DNA from: Oegoconia quadripuncta
Lineage: Eukaryota > Arthropoda > Insecta > Lepidoptera > Autostichidae
Direction of reading: 5' to 3'
DNA: 64,000 nt
Assembly: GCA_949316235.1 (NCBI GenBank)
Contig: OX438744.1
Location: 41,087,278 to 41,151,277, forward strand
A program made the translations under genes and the position numbers. Every line of letters starts with the position of its first letter. Position 1 is the first letter of the stretch. Shown here piece after piece: positions 48,277 to 58,117 of this stretch. A model generated the notes under the pieces. It did not search any database, was not told the origin of the DNA, and saw nothing but the letters and a program-made list of their open reading frames with translations.

Positions 48277-48910
48277 AAAGTCAAGACAAAGAATGCTTTA
48301 TTTTGTAGGTACACAGGGTACGCTTAAAATAGTCAGATTTTACATTTTTAAGCTACTGCTTGTTCAAAAACCAATTTTCCCAAGCAAGAAACTCGAGAGG
48401 TTGCTCTTTTTTAAAAAAAGGTTGTTATGTTACAAAATTATTAATTATTATTTTATATAATAACATTTCATTATTAAATATGAAATACTCTTTAAATCTA
48501 TCTCTAAGTGACACTGCAGGTCTCAATTGATAAATTGCGCGAACGGCTCGTTTTTGTAAAACAAAGATTGTATTTATATCCGCGGCATTTCCCCACAGCT
48601 AGATACCGTAAGACATCAGGCTATGGAAATAACTAAAATATACTAATCTAGCAGTATTTACGTCCGATATTTGTCTAATTTTTTTGACTGCATACGCTGC
48701 AGAGCTGAGCTTCTTCGCCTATTTATGGATATGAGGACCCCATTGTAATTTGGCGTCCAAAGTAATGCCCAAAAATACAGTGGACTCAACAAGGTCTAGA
48801 GTGACATTTTTTATCTCTTTATATTTGTGGGCACCTTCCTGACATTAGGCAGTACAAATTTAACACATTTAGTTCTTTTCTCATTATTTGTATTAACTTT
48901 CATAGTAACT
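48277..48910 (-). pseudogene. CR1/Daphne-like RT, degraded copy
   Basis: The minus strand contains RTKCVKFVLPNVRKVPTNIK, stop, TVFLGITLDAKLQWGPHIHK, stop, KKLSSAAYAVKKIRQISDVN, TARLVYFSYFHSLMSYGI, stop, LWGNAADINTIFVLQKRAVR. It covers RT motifs D-E and the thumb. It has at least three stops and ends in the 3' UTR (CTCTCGAGTTTCTTGC, AAAATAAAGCATTCTTTG) with an (AAAGTC)-type tail at 48277. It is 5'-truncated and lacks the last C-terminal residues. Confidence 0.85.
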
Positions 48911-49055
48911 TACGTAGTAACTTTCATGACACTAAGGACTGAAGCTACTCGAATACAGTAGAGTGGCAGCTAGACCACTTCCCTGCGTTAACAGCTTCGC
49001 GTGGGCACAGTGCGCGTCATAATTGGATAAGCGTCGCGACGTGGGAACACGTCGT
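48911..49055. other. no feature recognised
   Basis: Moderately GC-rich, unassigned. Confidence 0.3.
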
Positions 49056-49099
49056 GACAGCGGGGGGCGGGGGGGCGGGGGGGGGGGGGGGGGGGGGGA
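49056..49099 (+). repeat. G-rich homopolymer, quadruplex-prone
   Basis: GCGGGGGGCGGGGGGGCG followed by about 21 uninterrupted G. Four or more G-runs stand next to each other. Length may be affected by sequencing. Confidence 0.85.
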
Positions 49100-49535
49100 T
49101 GTTGCCCGCAATCACTGTCCGCGGTCACCGCCACTCGAGTGTACACCATCGGGTCCGCGGATATTGGGTTACCATCACCAAAAATGAAAATTCGCGAATA
49201 TTCAATTTTGTGCCTTCTTTCTGTAATTCGTAAGTGGAATTTTATTTGTGGTGGAACGCTACTCCTTATGTTATATTATAAACCTGATGTAGGAATGTTA
49301 ATTCTTTTGGAGAAATAAAGATCTTAAAGCATAAACCATTTCCCAGAATACAGTATAAAATGTCTTAAAGCAAATGGTTTTAGATATACTGTTTGTAAGG
49401 GACAAATCCACATTCCTTGAAACAGGTAGTTAAGTACCTCGATACAATCAGTTTAGTCGATTTTTTGGTAATAAAAAAAGTATTATTTTTTTTCAAACAA
49501 ATTAATTACGTATTCTAGTGTAAGCTTCCTCTTAT
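49100..49535. other. no feature recognised
   Basis: 49105-49165 is GC-rich, then AT-rich. No repeat assigned. Confidence 0.3.
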
Positions 49536-49539
49536 TTTT

Positions 49540-49660
49540 TTTTATGCACGACGGGTTCTTACTTGACGTCAATCACACCTGATGTTAAGTGAAGATGAGT
49601 TCGAAGGTGGAAGCGTACTGACCCGGAAACCCCAAACCATTGGGGGAATGGAGATGCTGA
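49540..49660 (-). mobile_element. SINE-C 3' end (minus)
   Basis: TTTATGCACGACGGGTTCTTAC to ACCCGGAAACCCCAAACC, then a join to LINE-E. Confidence 0.75.
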
Positions 49661-49689
49661 GATGCTGGAGAATCCCTCATCGCTCAGGC

Positions 49690-49848
49690 TGCCCTACTTA
49701 TTCTGGGGTGGACACCTTCCCCAAAGGCCGGCAACGCATCTGTGACTCTTTTGGTGTTGCGGGTGTCCATGGGCGGCGGTGATTGCTTTCCATCAGGTGA
49801 CCCGCATGCTCGTTTGCCGCCCTCTCATATAAAAAAAAAAAAAAAACC
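49690..49848 (+). mobile_element. LINE-E 3' end
   Basis: The frame codes [21 protein letters not shown] then a stop, and the UTR TGATTGCTTTCCATCAGGTGACCC runs to poly(A) at 49832-49846. Confidence 0.75.
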
Positions 49849-50205
49849 ACCTCCGTGGCTCAATGTAAACAACATTGGGTTTACGATTCGGAGGTCGCGG
49901 GTTCAATCCCCAGCGGGGTACATGTTTAAGTACTCGGTTTGGTTGGTGGTAGGGCATTTTAAATGTCCGTCTAGCCAGACCATAAGATAGTGGTAGCTAG
50001 CCAGCTACCACCATCTTATCTAAATCTGCCGCCAATCAGCAATGTTAATAGTATTGTTGTGTTCCGGTTGTCAGAGATAAGATAGCCAGCCCTCCAAATG
50101 TGTTGGGGTTTCCGGGTCAGTACACTTCCACCTTCGACATCATCTTCACTTAGCATCAGATGTGATTGAGGTCAAGTACCAACCCGTTGTGTATAAAAAA
50201 AAATT
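49849..50205 (+). mobile_element. SINE-C with small internal duplication
   Basis: Head CCACCTCCGTGGCTCAATGTAAA with B-box GGTTCAATCCC. The CTAGCTACCACCATCTTATC segment is preceded by an extra inverted stretch, CATAAGATAGTGGTAGCTAGCC. The rest is complete to CGTTGTGTATAAAAAAAAA. Confidence 0.85.
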
Positions 50206-50542
50206 AAAAAAAAAATAATATTAAAAACCGCACTCAAATTGAACCAGGTATACATGACAAAGACTGGACACACGCACAAAGCCATCAAACACATAACGTC
50301 TATCGTTAGTCCTAAGAAAATATAAGCAAATAGTGACCTGTAGTAGAAACATTTAATATTAATTAATAATGTTAATTTATTAAAAAAAAAAAAAAAAAAA
50401 AATGTGGTATTCATATTTACATCTGTGACCCTTTTGGTGTTGCGGGTGTCCATGGGCGGCGGTGATTGCTTTCCATCAGGTGACCCGCATGCTCGTTTGC
50501 CGCCCTCTCATATAAAAAAAAAAAAAAAAAAAAAAAAACATA
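50206..50542 (+). mobile_element. repeat scrap, then LINE-E 3' end
   Basis: 50258-50305 shares AAAGACTGGACACACGC and CATCAAACACATAACG with 24530-24640. 50415-50540 is LINE-E (ATCTGTGACCCTTTTGGTG to poly(A)). Confidence 0.65.
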
Positions 50543-50934
50543 CCGGATGAGATTTTTACCGAAAGGAAAAAATACGACACATTAGGTAAGTGAAATAGAA
50601 GGTATTGGCACAGGTAGTTTGATTTTTTTTTTTTCAAAACTATCATCGAATAAAGCGTTAATTGTGTCATTTGACGGTCGCGTTTGTAGCCTATTCCACG
50701 TAATTACATCATTAAATTAAACAAATAAAGAGAACTTGGAGCGAATATGAGGTCAAAAATAAATTTCTTATGTAAGGAATCCTACGAATCCCGCCAATCG
50801 CATATCAATCTCCGGCCGGAGAATGGGTGGATGAGGGTTTTGAAAAAAAAAAAAAAACTAACTATGCCATTAACTTCTATTTCACTTACCTAATATGCCC
50901 TATTTTTTTCCTTACGGTACAAAAACTCACCCTG
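50543..50934. mobile_element. mariner-like MITE, 392 bp
   Basis: Imperfect inverted ends of about 100 bp: CCGGATGAGATTTTTACCGA on the left and, reversed, CAGGGTGAGTTTTTGTACCG on the right. Both continue ATTAGGTAAGTGAAATAGAAG and a T-rich stretch. TA on both flanks. There is no coding. The left end is set exactly against the LINE-E poly(A). Confidence 0.75.
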
Positions 50935-51044
50935 TATAAAGATCAACGGCCTATAAAGTCCATGATAGTTTGACGCCTTCTACGATACCCACGAAAAGAG
51001 ACTGGATGGCCCTAACCAAACGGCTAACGTTATTGAATAATTTT

Positions 51045-51135
51045 TTATGATTAACTGGATACGCGTTTGACCACAATCTCAGCTGATGGAAAGTGATGAT
51101 GTGGCCAAAGATGAAGTACGCATCTCAGTAGATGC
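51045..51135 (-). mobile_element. RTAxxWN-type LINE 3' end
   Basis: TTTTTTATGATTAACTGGATACGCG and GACCACAATCTCAGCTGATGG are the reverse of the 3' UTR seen at 28340 and 33180. Confidence 0.65.
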
Positions 51136-51580
51136 TTATTTATACTTCTTATTTCAAATACCATCCAGTTACCTAACGTACAGCCAACATTCGGACATGT
51201 CAGAAAACTATCTGTAGTGTGGCAACCCTACACGCTCGCAGTATCGTAGCAGTGAATGTACATACATGAAAACATGACGTATCCTGTCAGGAAACACGCG
51301 TTTGTGTCTGTGGAGATGATATTTCATATGGTTCACAGCTTTTTGTGTAATCAAAATCTACAGTTGCAAAGCAACTGGATGCCTTTAAAAGACGTAGAGC
51401 TTTCATAATTTGCAGTTCCTTTTATGACGCAAATATTACATTGGATAGACTTTGGGCGCATCTAATCAGCGTCCTCATAACTAAAATGTTATCTAATCGA
51501 AGGTTTTTTCCATCTTTGGTTTTTTCTTTGCGTCATTCAATTTACAAAATGGAAAACTTAAAATAATAATAATAATAAAT
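51136..51580. other. no feature recognised
   Basis: GTGTGGCAACCCTAC near 51219-51233 resembles an hAT-type terminus but no partner was found. Confidence 0.3.
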
Positions 51581-51584
51581 ATCT

Positions 51585-51832
51585 TTGGACGTACACACAA
51601 TGCCATCTAGTTCCACATTAAGCAACTATTATGCTTGTGTTGTGGATACCAGATGGTTGATATACTACATAAATACATTTTTTTTATGTAAATAAATACT
51701 TATTTTAAATGAAAACATCCATAACTCGAGTACACATGTCCGTATTATATGCCCCTAGCGGGATTCGAACCCGCAACCTTTTGGTATGGTGGTCAGAGTT
51801 GCTAACCACTACGCCAAACAGGTCGTCAGACG
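51585..51832 (-). mobile_element. SINE-A, complete
   Basis: From ATATCTTTGGACGTACACAC to the head (minus) GACGACCTGTTTGGCGTAGTGG, with B-box GGTTCGAATCC; a few bases are missing in the ATGAATACG region. Confidence 0.85.
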
Positions 51833-51837
51833 CCAAA

Positions 51838-52115
51838 ATATCGCATTATTTACGAGTACGAGTTCCGCCGTGGCACCAGTGCTGCAGAAACGGCTCGAAG
51901 GTTTAATGATGTGTATGGCGGTGATCTCGCAAAAGAAAACACTGTGCGTAACCCAAGCCCCGTGGGCGGCCGGAGTCCAAGGTGGATAATGAAGAATTTA
52001 AGGCTATTATGGAAGCGGATCCATCGTAAACCACGAGCTGCAGGCTGCGGGGTTAGTGACAAAACTGGTTTAATCCATTTGAAGCAAATTGGGAATGTGA
52101 AAAGCTCATTTTAAG
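51838..52115 (+). pseudogene. classical mariner transposase, N-terminal part
   Basis: YEYEFRRGTSAAETARRFND then VYGGDLAKENTVR is the first helix-turn-helix. A deletion of roughly twenty residues follows. In another frame RGRPESKVDNEEFKAIMEAD, then back to CGVSDKTGLIHLKQIGNVK. It is a dead, frameshifted SETMAR-type copy. It sits directly next to a SINE-A head; TIRs were not found. Confidence 0.8.
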
Positions 52116-52735
52116 TGATAGAATTTACTTGTGATAGGAGTCCCCGCTCTTCCTGTATAGGACACATAGTTAAAAGCTAGTAACATTTGAATTTGAAGCT
52201 TTAATTAGGGATATTTTCAATACACTTGCTCGCAAAATTTGTAGTGTGTTATTGTGTTCTTTGTAGATTTAGAATTTTAGGACTGTTTTAAATAAGTTGA
52301 AGTGTCGAAAAGTCATACATATTTTTACTCACAAACGTATTGAAAACGTGCCAAGTTAATCTTTTAATTACAATGATTATTGATAACATGCCAGATATTT
52401 AAGCTGTATCAGAAGCAGTTCCCTAAGAGTCACTATTACTAATTATCTACACCACACTACATTAGCTTTTTCCAAATTCAAAATTGTGTGTCGGAGAGTT
52501 TCTTGCCTCGTTTGTTCTTAGTAGTCTATCTTTAAACTTCCCACGCAACGTCCTAAGCCGAGGTTCGAGCCCCCGAGGGCACCCTTAGGCATCGGTTGCA
52601 ACTACGCATACGTGCAGTTGCATACAGTCAGAGCGCGCGGAGCTCCCTCGCCCAAGGTGAAGCTGTAAAAGTCACTTGACTAACAGCAAACGTTCCAGCT
52701 CAAAAAAAAAGAAAAAAATCGCTTTCTCCTACATG
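52116..52735. other. no gene recognised
   Basis: 52550-52690 is GC-richer (GAGGTTCGAGCCCCCGAGGGC, CAGAGCGCGCGGAGCTCCC) without an assignable frame; the B-box-like GGTTCGAGCCC has no tRNA context. Confidence 0.3.
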
Positions 52736-52805
52736 GAAACGATTGGAAACAGATGAGGGAGGCCTTTGTCCAGCAGTGGGACACTATGGGCTCTTAATAA
52801 TAAAA
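52736..52805 (+). mobile_element. RTE-like LINE 3' end
   Basis: GATGAGGGAGGCCTTTGTCCAGCAGTGGGACA and GGGCTCTTAATAATAAAAATAAT, as at 7222 and 43920. Confidence 0.7.
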
Positions 52806-53150
52806 ATAATAATCTCCTACATATATTATTTTTGGTACTTAATTGTTAATAGTTACGCCAAATATCCTAAAACAAATGGTTAATGTTACAAATACCACAA
52901 GCACCGTCCAAATCACTCGTTAACACTCGTGTTAATTCGAAATAATTTGATCTCACTCGTACCACCGACATGGGGTGCGACCGGCGCAATGAATCGCGGT
53001 CACACCGCTCACCGGGAACTGACATTTAGTCAGATTTAATTTGGTACTAGTTTTGAAATTCTACACCTCTGTTGTGTTCGGAATGTCATCAGTAATGACG
53101 ATGTTTACTTACTAAAATTATTAAACGGTAATATGCTAGTCTATGTCCAA
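52806..53150. other. no feature recognised
   Basis: Nothing assignable; a short CpG patch at 52970-53010. Confidence 0.3.
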
Positions 53151-53154
53151 GTGA

Positions 53155-53385
53155 TTGGTGGTAGGGCATTTTAAATGTCCGCCTGGCTAGCTACCACCAT
53201 CTTATCTAAATCTGCCGCCAAGCAGCAATGGTAATAGAATTGTTGTGTTCCGGTTGTTAGAGATAAGATAGCCAGTCCCCCAAATGTGTTGGGGTTTCCG
53301 GGTCAGTACGCTTCCAACTTCGACCTCATCTTCACTTAACATCAGGGGTGATTGAGGTCAGACCCGTCGTGCATTAAAAAAAAAC
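53155..53385 (+). mobile_element. SINE-C tail
   Basis: GATTGGTGGTAGGGCATTTTAAATG to CCCGTCGTGCATTAAAAAAAA; the head is missing. Confidence 0.8.
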
Positions 53386-53402
53386 CATCTCAAAATACCA
53401 TT

Positions 53403-53560
53403 AACTAGGGGTTAGGTACTTTCGAAGATTTACACCATTCATCTTGTCCCAAACTAAGCAGCCTATGGAATTTAGGGAACGGATCGAAATCTATGACTCG
53501 TGAATAAATGTTTGTTGAATACAAACATTTACCCCTCGTGTGGTTCAAACTGCGGTGAAG
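53403..53560 (-). mobile_element. SINE-B, degenerate
   Basis: TTTACACCATTCATCTTGTCCC, CTATGACTCGTGAATAAATG and AAACATTTACCCCTCG; the B-box is mutated (GTGTGGTTCAAACTGC). Confidence 0.65.
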
Positions 53561-53564
53561 CGTC

Positions 53565-53824
53565 GATGGCTCAGCGGTTGCGACGCGGTCTCCCAATTTA
53601 GTAGGCCCGGGTTCGATTCCTGGGCAGGCCATGTATCGATGAGTTCTTAAATTTAATTTAATTACTTATGTGCATTTATCCGACGTTCTTAAACGGTGAA
53701 GGGAAACATCGTGAGGAAACCTGAATGCCTGAGAAAAAAAAATTCAAAGGCATGTGAAGTCCCCAAACCGCACTGGGCCAGCGTGGTTGATATCGCCCAT
53801 ACTCCCTCATATACGAGGGAAGGC
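53565..53824 (+). mobile_element. SINE-D, near-complete
   Basis: GCGTCGATGGCTCAGCGG, B-box GGTTCGATTCC at 53611-53621, and a tail to CATATACGAGGGAAGG. It joins the LINE tail at 53825. Confidence 0.85.
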
Positions 53825-55405
53825 AAAGTCAAAGTCAAAAATGCTTTATTTTATAGGTACACAGAGTACACTTAAAATAGTCAATTTTAGAGGGTTGATA
53901 TCAATGGAGAGAGATCATCAGGATCTGCAGTTAGCATGGGCGTACCGCAGGGTTCAATACTGGGACCATTCCTATTTTTAGTTTATATCAACGATTTACC
54001 TCACCTCGCTAAGGAAAGACACGAGATCGTATTGTTTGCTGATGACACTTCTTTAATATTTAAAGTTGACAGATATCAATTAGCATATGACGAAGTGAAT
54101 AATGCTGTCTCAAAAATAGTCGAATGGTTCACAGTCAATAACTTGCTCCTTAATGAGAACAAAACGAAATGTCTTAGATTTTCATTACCTAATGTTGAAC
54201 AGGTTGCCACCAAAATAAGAATTAAACATGAACAGTTGGAACTTGTGGACACAACTGTATTCCTTGGTATGACTTTAGATTCTCGGTTACAGTGGGGACC
54301 CCATATTAAAAAACTAATGAAAAGACTCAGTTCTGCCGCATATGCTGTTAAGAAAATTCGAAATATCTGTGATATTGAAACAGCGCGCTTAGTCTACTTC
54401 AGCTACTTTCACAGCTTGATGTCATATGGTATCTTGCTGTGGGGAAACGCTGCTGATACAGATAGCATATTTCTCTTACAGAAACGAGCTATTCGTGCAA
54501 TTTATAAATTAAGGTCAAGAGATACATTAAGACAAATATTTAAAGAAATTAATATTTTAACATTTTCTTCACAATATATATATGAAAATCTTGTATATGT
54601 TAAGAGAAATATATATTCATTCGAGAAACATTGTGACCGACATAATGTCAATACAAGGAGCAAAAATCAATTAGCTGTACCTTTTAGTAGACTTCGTAAA
54701 GTTAATAAGTCATTCAGAGGTCAATGTGTGCGCTTCTACAACAAGGTTCCCATGGATATACGGAATCTTCCGCTTAATAAATTTAAACTTATTATAAAAC
54801 AAAAATTATGTAAAAAGGGATATTACAAAATTTCAGACTATATTAATGAAAGTAATCCATGGGATTAAACGGCTCCTCTACACGATATATAAAATTGTTG
54901 TAACCTTTCTTGATTGTACATGATTTATTGAAAAGAGACAAACCCTCTGAGTTTCTCGCTAGCTCTTCTCAGTAGTGGTCGCGTTCCGAGCTAGTGGTAG
55001 TTTAAAAAACAAATGACGTTCATAAGTGCATATTGTATTGCCTACATGAATAAATGATTTTCATTTCATTTCATTTCATTTCATTTAAATTTTTTAAGCT
55101 ACTGCTTGTTCAAAATGCAATATTCCCCTGAGAAGAACAAGCAAGAAACTCGAGAGGTTGCTCTTTTAAAATCAGTCTTTGATTTTACATAAAGGTTTTT
55201 ATATTACAACAAGGGTTTTTATATTTCATTATTAATTGTGAAATAGCCTGATCTGATTATGTCCAGGGATGATAATCCTCTAAATAGTCTGATATTTTAT
55301 AATATGCTTTGTTAATAAGTTTCTGTTTTATAGTATCTTTCAAAACTTATTGAGAGAGAGATTTTGTAACCTTATTGAAAAAGCGTATACATAACCCTTT
55401 GAATG
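53825..55405 (-). pseudogene. CR1/Daphne-like LINE (minus) split by a sense copy
   Basis: 53825-53887 is its tail and start of the 3' UTR (AAAGTCAAAGTCAAAAATGC, reversed). 55087-55405 holds the rest of the UTR (AAGCTACTGCTTGTTCAAAATG) and the RT C-terminus, reading on the minus strand NSFKGLCIRFFNKVTKSLSQ, stop, TIKQKLINKAYYKISDYLED, YHPWT, stop. It is interrupted by the plus-strand relative at 53888-55086. Confidence 0.85.
53894..54868 (+). CDS. CR1/Daphne-like RT, C-terminal 325 codons, open
   Basis: It starts mid-protein at VDINGERSSGSAVSMGVPQG (motif B) and continues LVYINDLPHLAKERHEIVLF, FADDTSLIFKV (motif C with both aspartates), NNLLLNENKTKCLRF (D), VFLGMTLDSRLQWGPHIKK (E), thumb and C-terminus to ESNPWD. 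There are no stops, but motifs 1, 2 and A and the endonuclease are missing through 5' truncation, so it is not functional. It is close to the protein at 38391-39998. The 3' UTR ends in AATAAATGATTTTCATTTCATTTC..(55050-55085). Confidence 0.88.
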   Translation, partial: VDINGERSSGSAVSMGVPQGSILGPFLFLVYINDLPHLAKERHEIVLFADDTSLIFKVDRYQLAYDEVNNAVSKIVEWFTVNNLLLNENKTKCLRFSLPNVEQVATKIRIKHEQLELVDTTVFLGMTLDSRLQWGPHIKKLMKRLSSAAYAVKKIRNICDIETARLVYFSYFHSLMSYGILLWGNAADTDSIFLLQKRAIRAIYKLRSRDTLRQIFKEINILTFSSQYIYENLVYVKRNIYSFEKHCDRHNVNTRSKNQLAVPFSRLRKVNKSFRGQCVRFYNKVPMDIRNLPLNKFKLIIKQKLCKKGYYKISDYINESNPWD

Positions 55406-55460
55406 AATTCCCACTGCAGGGATATATGCAGTGGGATGTTTACGGGCTGATGATGATGTG
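55395..55460 (+). mobile_element. SINE-D 3' end, partly duplicated
   Basis: CCCACTGCAGGGATATATGCAGTGGGATGTTTACGGGCTGATGATGATG. Confidence 0.6.
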
Positions 55461-55990
55461 GTCCGAACGAGGGCATGCCCCACTACAACAATCGGCCACG
55501 AAATACGCTCTTCGACTATCTCCTACAAAAAAAACCCAAAATTGTATTATCGAATCACATCAGATAATGTGTTAAAATTAAAACACACAGTTCTACAATA
55601 ACCGATATCAGGTGACACTCGCCGGAGCCCGACGGACGATCAATGCGAAGCTCCTCGGCTTAAATGCTAATGGAAAATTGCAATAAACAAAAAATAAAAT
55701 GATTCCATTTCAATTAAATGTAAACTATAAAACCGTCGAGTGGATACGACATCGTTCCATTTGGCTCCAAGTGAGACAGCGCATGTTTGCTCTTGTGATT
55801 GCAAAATGGATTGAAAACTAAAACATACAACTGAACACTATCCACGTGTAATTCAGTATGTTTGTATTTATTTAGAAGCAAATGGATGTTATTTATATCT
55901 CCCTGTACCATGATATCTGTATGGACGTAGAAGAACGAGAGTGGATTAGTGAGGTGATGTGGTAGTGGGCGAGGCATATAGATAGATAGA
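55461..55990. other. no feature recognised
   Basis: Short CpG patch at 55610-55665 (CACTCGCCGGAGCCCGACGG); otherwise AT-rich. The long minus-strand frame 55714-56160 arises from the CA repeat. Confidence 0.3.
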
Positions 55991-55994
55991 TATA

Positions 55995-55996
55995 AT

Positions 55997-56054
<58 letters not shown>

Positions 56055-56152
56055 TACACGCACACGCACACGCACACGCACACGCACACACGCATACAAG
56101 CACACATGCGCACACGCACACACGCACCCCCCCGCACCCCCCCCCCCCGCGC
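55995..56152. repeat. compound (CA)n/(CG CA)n microsatellite with C-runs
   Basis: (CA)n at 55999-56050, then (CGCACA)n-like units to about 56125, then CCCCCCCGCACCCCCCCCCCC. It is alternating purine-pyrimidine throughout. Confidence 0.9.
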
Positions 56153-56159
56153 GAAAACA

Positions 56160-56780
56160 CCTGATAGATGTACTTAAGTACTTAGGTACTAGGTCTTTTC
56201 AACCCAAATATTGTTAATGTAAAATCATTGTTAAAGAAATAAAATATTTTTGATTTTTTTTGGATTCGTCGAATTTGACATTTGAAGCTCTACTATTGGT
56301 CAAAATTGACAGTTGGCGTTGGAGTTGAAATGGGCGTCAGTAAATGTTTGTTACGTTAAAATTAACGACACGACATATTGACTCGTGCTACAGTTTCACA
56401 AGGTCTCCGAGGAACAGCGCCTAGAGACATGACAATACGCGACTTTCTCAAAAAAAACTATAATTATTAGGAGGCAGGGACATCGCCTCGGGCCACTAAT
56501 ATTCTTATAGGGACCCGCACGGCAGCCGTTATTGAATATCGTCCCCCAGCCGGGGGCGAGGGGGACGAGGGGGCAACGGGATCAGGGAGGGTCTGTTTTC
56601 AATGGGCAAGGATTTGTAAAATCCTCGGAGCGCAATATTGATGGCCTTCAGCGAATATCAACTGGAATCGAGAACACATTATGAATAAATGCTCTTTTTT
56701 CCTCGCCCCGCGCCCCTCGCCCCGCTCAAGTAGGGTGACCAAACAGCTAGGATAACTGTTCGTATCGCATCGGAGGCTCT
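56160..56780. other. no gene recognised
   Basis: 56460-56610 is GC-rich (CCCCCAGCCGGGGGCGAGGGGG contains an inverted CCCCCAGCCGGGGG). No frame or repeat was assigned. Confidence 0.3.
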
Positions 56781-56975
56781 TGACGTTGAGCTCCTCGGAA
56801 AACCAGTGCTGTGGCAATTGCTGCAGCATATGCTGAGATGGAGTCCATTTATGACATCACACTGCGCTCACCTCATTTCAAAATCTCCCAGTTTTCTGTA
56901 TATTGTTGTAATTTTGTTGTTTTCATTAATACTGTTGCTGTTATAGTGGGATGTCAAATAAATATATGTCTATGT
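56781..56975 (+). mobile_element. LINE-N 3' end
   Basis: GAAAACCAGTGCTGTGGCAATTGCTGCAGC, CATCACACTGCGCTCACC, TTTTGTTGTTTTCATTAATAC to GATGTCAAATAAATATATGTC with AATAAA near its end. A common lepidopteran LINE 3' region. Confidence 0.5.
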
Positions 56976-57115
56976 CAAACGATGGGTCTGGCTTGACATG
57001 TCGGGATCGTGGTTTGTTGGTTTACAAAATGACGACGTTATCTGTCAGTGCTACTACAAAAACCGTTATAAAGGTTTAACAGCTGTTTTGCGAGTGTTAC
57101 CAGTAATGTTCTTCA
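56976..57115. other. no feature recognised
   Basis: Short unassigned stretch. Confidence 0.3.
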
Positions 57116-57117
57116 AT

Positions 57118-57445
57118 GTTTTTACGACCTTTTCGTGTAGTGGATAGTGACCCTGTTAGCCAAACCAACGGTTGCGGATTCGAATCCCGTGAGGGGTACC
57201 TAAATGATTGTGTGATGAATACGAACATCTATTCTCGAGTCATATATAGATATTTATGAAACATCATCAGCCCGTAAACATCCCACTGCAGCGGTACAAG
57301 CCTTCCCTCGTATACGAGGGAGTATGGGCCATAGTCCACCACGCTGTCTCAATGCGGGTTGGCGACTTTATGAATGTTTATTCGTTATTTAGCTTTACGT
57401 AGTTTGGGACTAGATGATTGATGTAATATTTATTTACTTATAATA
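57118..57445 (+). mobile_element. SINE-B containing a SINE-D fragment
   Basis: 57120-57260 is a SINE-B head and first tail half (TTCGTGTAGTGGATAGTGACC, B-box GGATTCGAATCC). 57262-57368 is a minus-strand SINE-D end (CATCATCAGCCCGTAAACATCCC to TGCGGGTTGGCGACTT). 57369-57440 resumes the SINE-B tail (TGAATGTTTATTCGTTATTTAG, GTTTGGGACTAGATGATTG). Confidence 0.8.
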
Positions 57446-57970
57446 TTTTTAATTTCGCAAACCCCTAAAATGTCAAGAATAGAGTAAACCAAACCCAGCG
57501 ACTCGTAACTATAATAGTAAGTACAACGTTTAATTAAATATACTAACTATGTAAGAACATAACAAAGAATTTATTAAAACTGTCAACAGAAACCGACAAG
57601 CAAACACGCAAGTAAGTTTCGCGCAGACTTCGACCGCCTCAAACCTGACCTGACCTCACGAGTCAGGGGAGCGGCACGACTCTCAGGTTGAGAAACGATG
57701 TAATAAATTCAGGTAAAAGATGAGTTAACTTTCCTTAACCAATATGCGGAAACAGTGTTTAAATATCCATAAGATACTCTGAGCACGTTTTTGTAATAAT
57801 ATTGTTTGTGGTACGACAGTGAATTTGGAAGTTACGTTACAATCTCTGGCGATGTTTATTTTTAATTTCTTTAGCTCAATATATGGAATATAACTGTTGC
57901 ACGCGACTTCGTTCACGTGGAATATTTCATCAAAATCGGCCAAGCAAAAAAATTAAACTAAACTCTCTAC
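57446..57970. other. no feature recognised
   Basis: AT-rich, with a small CpG patch near 57610-57690. The minus-strand frame 57725-57943 has no recognised domain; its first codons resemble the Helitron-like GCCGATTTTGATGAAAT.. text. Confidence 0.3.
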
Positions 57971-57974
57971 CTAC

Positions 57975-58115
57975 CGGTTGTCAGAGATAAGATAGCCAGT
58001 CCTCCAAATGGAATGGCGTTTCCGGGTCAGTATCCCATTTTTGGCTCCATCTTCACTTAACATCAGGTGTAATTGAGGTCAAGTACTAACCCGTTAGCAC
58101 CAGTTAGGCATAAAA
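57975..58115 (+). mobile_element. SINE-C tail, diverged
   Basis: CCGGTTGTCAGAGATAAGATAGCC to TACTAACCCGTTAGCACC..GGCATAAAAAAC. Confidence 0.7.
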
Positions 58116-58117
58116 AA

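Noticed and set aside
51219..51233. Second hAT terminus (GTGTGGCAACCCTAC)
   Set aside because: No matching inverted end or 8-bp duplication was found within several kilobases.
55714..56160. 148-residue cysteine/valine-rich frame and its overlapping frames
   Set aside because: Produced by the (CA)n/(CGCACA)n microsatellite; no gene features.
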